A DNA stretch of 6,366 bases. It comes from an uncultured Bacteroidales bacterium (GTDB taxonomy: Bacteria; Bacteroidota; Bacteroidia; Bacteroidales; Paludibacteraceae). The DNA lies in the NCBI GenBank assembly GCA_945949375.1, contig CAMFEN010000063.1, forward strand, positions 1 through 6,366, read 5' to 3'. Under the pieces are notes generated by a model. It was not told where the DNA came from. It worked only from the letters and a program-made list of their open reading frames with translations, and made no database searches. Made by a program: the position numbers and the translations under genes. Shown piece by piece: positions 5,469 through 6,366 of the stretch (position 1 is its first letter; each line of letters opens with the position of its first letter).

Positions 5469-6366
5469 ATGACCATAGCAGTAGCAGGAACTGGATATGT
5501 AGGGCTGAGCATTGCTACTCTGTTAGCACAGCACCATCATGTACTGGCAGTGGATATCATCCCCGAGAAAGTGGAGATGATTAACCGCCATGTATCACCT
5601 ATCCAAGACGAGTATATCGAGAAATACCTCCGAGAACATCCCTTAGACCTCACCGCTATGCTTGATGGTGCAGAGGCGTATCGGCAGGCAGACTTCGTGG
5701 TTATTGCTGCGCCCACCAATTATGACCCGGTCAAGAACTATTTCGACACATCCTATGTGGAGGAAGTGATAGACCTCGTGCTGAACGTCAACCCCGATGC
5801 GGTGATAGTCATCAAGTCCACCATCCCCGTAGGTTACACCCGCTCGCTCTATGTGAAGTACGCCCCGCGTTTCCAGAGCGAACCGGCGTTGCAGGGGAAG
5901 CATTTCAACCTCCTCTTCTCGCCCGAGTTCCTGCGCGAGAGCAAAGCGCTCTACGACAACCTTTATCCAAGCCGTATCATTGTAGGTTATCCGAAATATA
6001 TACTAGATGGGATGAACTCCTTCGATGAGGAGAGCCGTGCGATAGCGGCCATCGGTAACCCACAGGCAGAGAATCATGCCCGTCAATTCGCTGCCATGCT
6101 GCAAGAAGGTGCTATCAAGCAAGACATTTCCACGCTTTTTATGGGCATGAAAGAGGCGGAAGCCGTCAAGCTATTCGCAAACACCTACCTCGCCTTACGC
6201 GTCAGTTATTTCAACGAGTTGGACACCTATGCCGAGGTGAAAGGACTGGACGCACAGGCTATCATTGAGGGAATTGGGCTTGACCTGCGTATCGGCACCC
6301 ATTACAACAACCCCTCCTTCGGCTACGGCGGCTACTGCCTGCCCAAGGACACCAAGCAGCTGCTGG
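5469..6366 (+). CDS. ugd: UDP-glucose 6-dehydrogenase (3'-truncated by window edge)
   Basis: The frame is open from ATG 5469 to the last base, giving 299 codons of an enzyme of about 400-430; the C-terminal UDP-binding domain is mostly outside. It oxidises UDP-glucose to UDP-glucuronate with two NAD+, supplying GlcA or its derivatives. Visible: the Rossmann motif GTGYVGLS (7-14) with D29 at the end of the second strand, STIPVG (117-122) including T118, FSPEFLRES (150-158) with E153 and E157, EAVKLFANTYLALR (231-244) with K234 and N238, RIGTHYNNPSFGYGGYC (274-290) and LPKD (291-294), with catalytic C290 (TGC 6336-6338) and D294. These match the Streptococcus pyogenes HasB-like class, not the TviB class seen at the left edge. 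Between E157 and K234 it appears about 18 residues longer than HasB, around 175-200. Glutamate is mostly GAG and GC is high (36 of 60 at 5881-5940), as in the first half of wzx. It starts 4 bases after the GT4 stop. Confidence 0.95.
   Translation, partial: MTIAVAGTGYVGLSIATLLAQHHHVLAVDIIPEKVEMINRHVSPIQDEYIEKYLREHPLDLTAMLDGAEAYRQADFVVIAAPTNYDPVKNYFDTSYVEEVIDLVLNVNPDAVIVIKSTIPVGYTRSLYVKYAPRFQSEPALQGKHFNLLFSPEFLRESKALYDNLYPSRIIVGYPKYILDGMNSFDEESRAIAAIGNPQAENHARQFAAMLQEGAIKQDISTLFMGMKEAEAVKLFANTYLALRVSYFNELDTYAEVKGLDAQAIIEGIGLDLRIGTHYNNPSFGYGGYCLPKDTKQLL

Noticed and set aside
5537..5903. Two overlapping minus-strand open frames opposite ugd
   Set aside because: They are antisense to strongly conserved Ugd sequence, overlap each other in different frames, and show no family features or promoter.

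Overview
This window is an interior slice of a surface-polysaccharide (O-antigen or capsule type) biosynthesis operon, most likely from a Bacteroidales-type member of the Bacteroidota. That assignment is inference. It rests on A/T-rich leaders without a Shine-Dalgarno motif before the genes, on flippase and polymerase sequences resembling those I know from Bacteroides/Prevotella-like polysaccharide loci, and on the gene order. I cannot name the genus or the sugar structure from sequence alone.

Six genes lie head to tail on the + strand with almost no space between them, and there is no intergenic gap longer than 13 bases. In order they are: (1) the C-terminal half of a UDP-N-acetylhexosamine 6-dehydrogenase of the TviB/WbpO type, cut by the left edge; (2) a Wzx flippase; (3) a Wzy repeat-unit polymerase; (4) a GT2 glycosyltransferase; (5) a GT4 glycosyltransferase; (6) the N-terminal three quarters of a UDP-glucose 6-dehydrogenase (Ugd), cut by the right edge. 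wzx/wzy and wzy/GT2 share ATGA stop-start overlaps, so those three are probably translationally coupled. No promoter, terminator, RNA gene, CRISPR array, insertion sequence or attachment site is visible.

Together the genes fit a Wzx/Wzy-dependent pathway. The two dehydrogenases make UDP-uronic acids (an N-acetylhexosaminuronate and glucuronate), and the two glycosyltransferases add sugars to a lipid-linked unit on the cytoplasmic face. Wzx then flips the unit and Wzy joins units in the periplasm. The product is therefore predicted to be acidic. The priming transferase, the chain-length regulator and any further glycosyltransferases must lie outside the window.

The most interesting signal is compositional. 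The first half of wzx and all of ugd are GC-richer (about 50-60% in most hand-counted lines) and use GAG for glutamate. From about position 1460, inside wzx, to the GT4/ugd junction at 5461 the DNA drops mostly to 25-40% GC and glutamate shifts toward GAA. Both edges are abrupt. This looks like a cassette of about 4 kb (the 3' half of wzx, wzy, GT2 and GT4) exchanged into an older framework, with the left joint falling in a conserved wzx segment. I see no sign of a wholly new biological system; the mosaic flippase is the item worth following.
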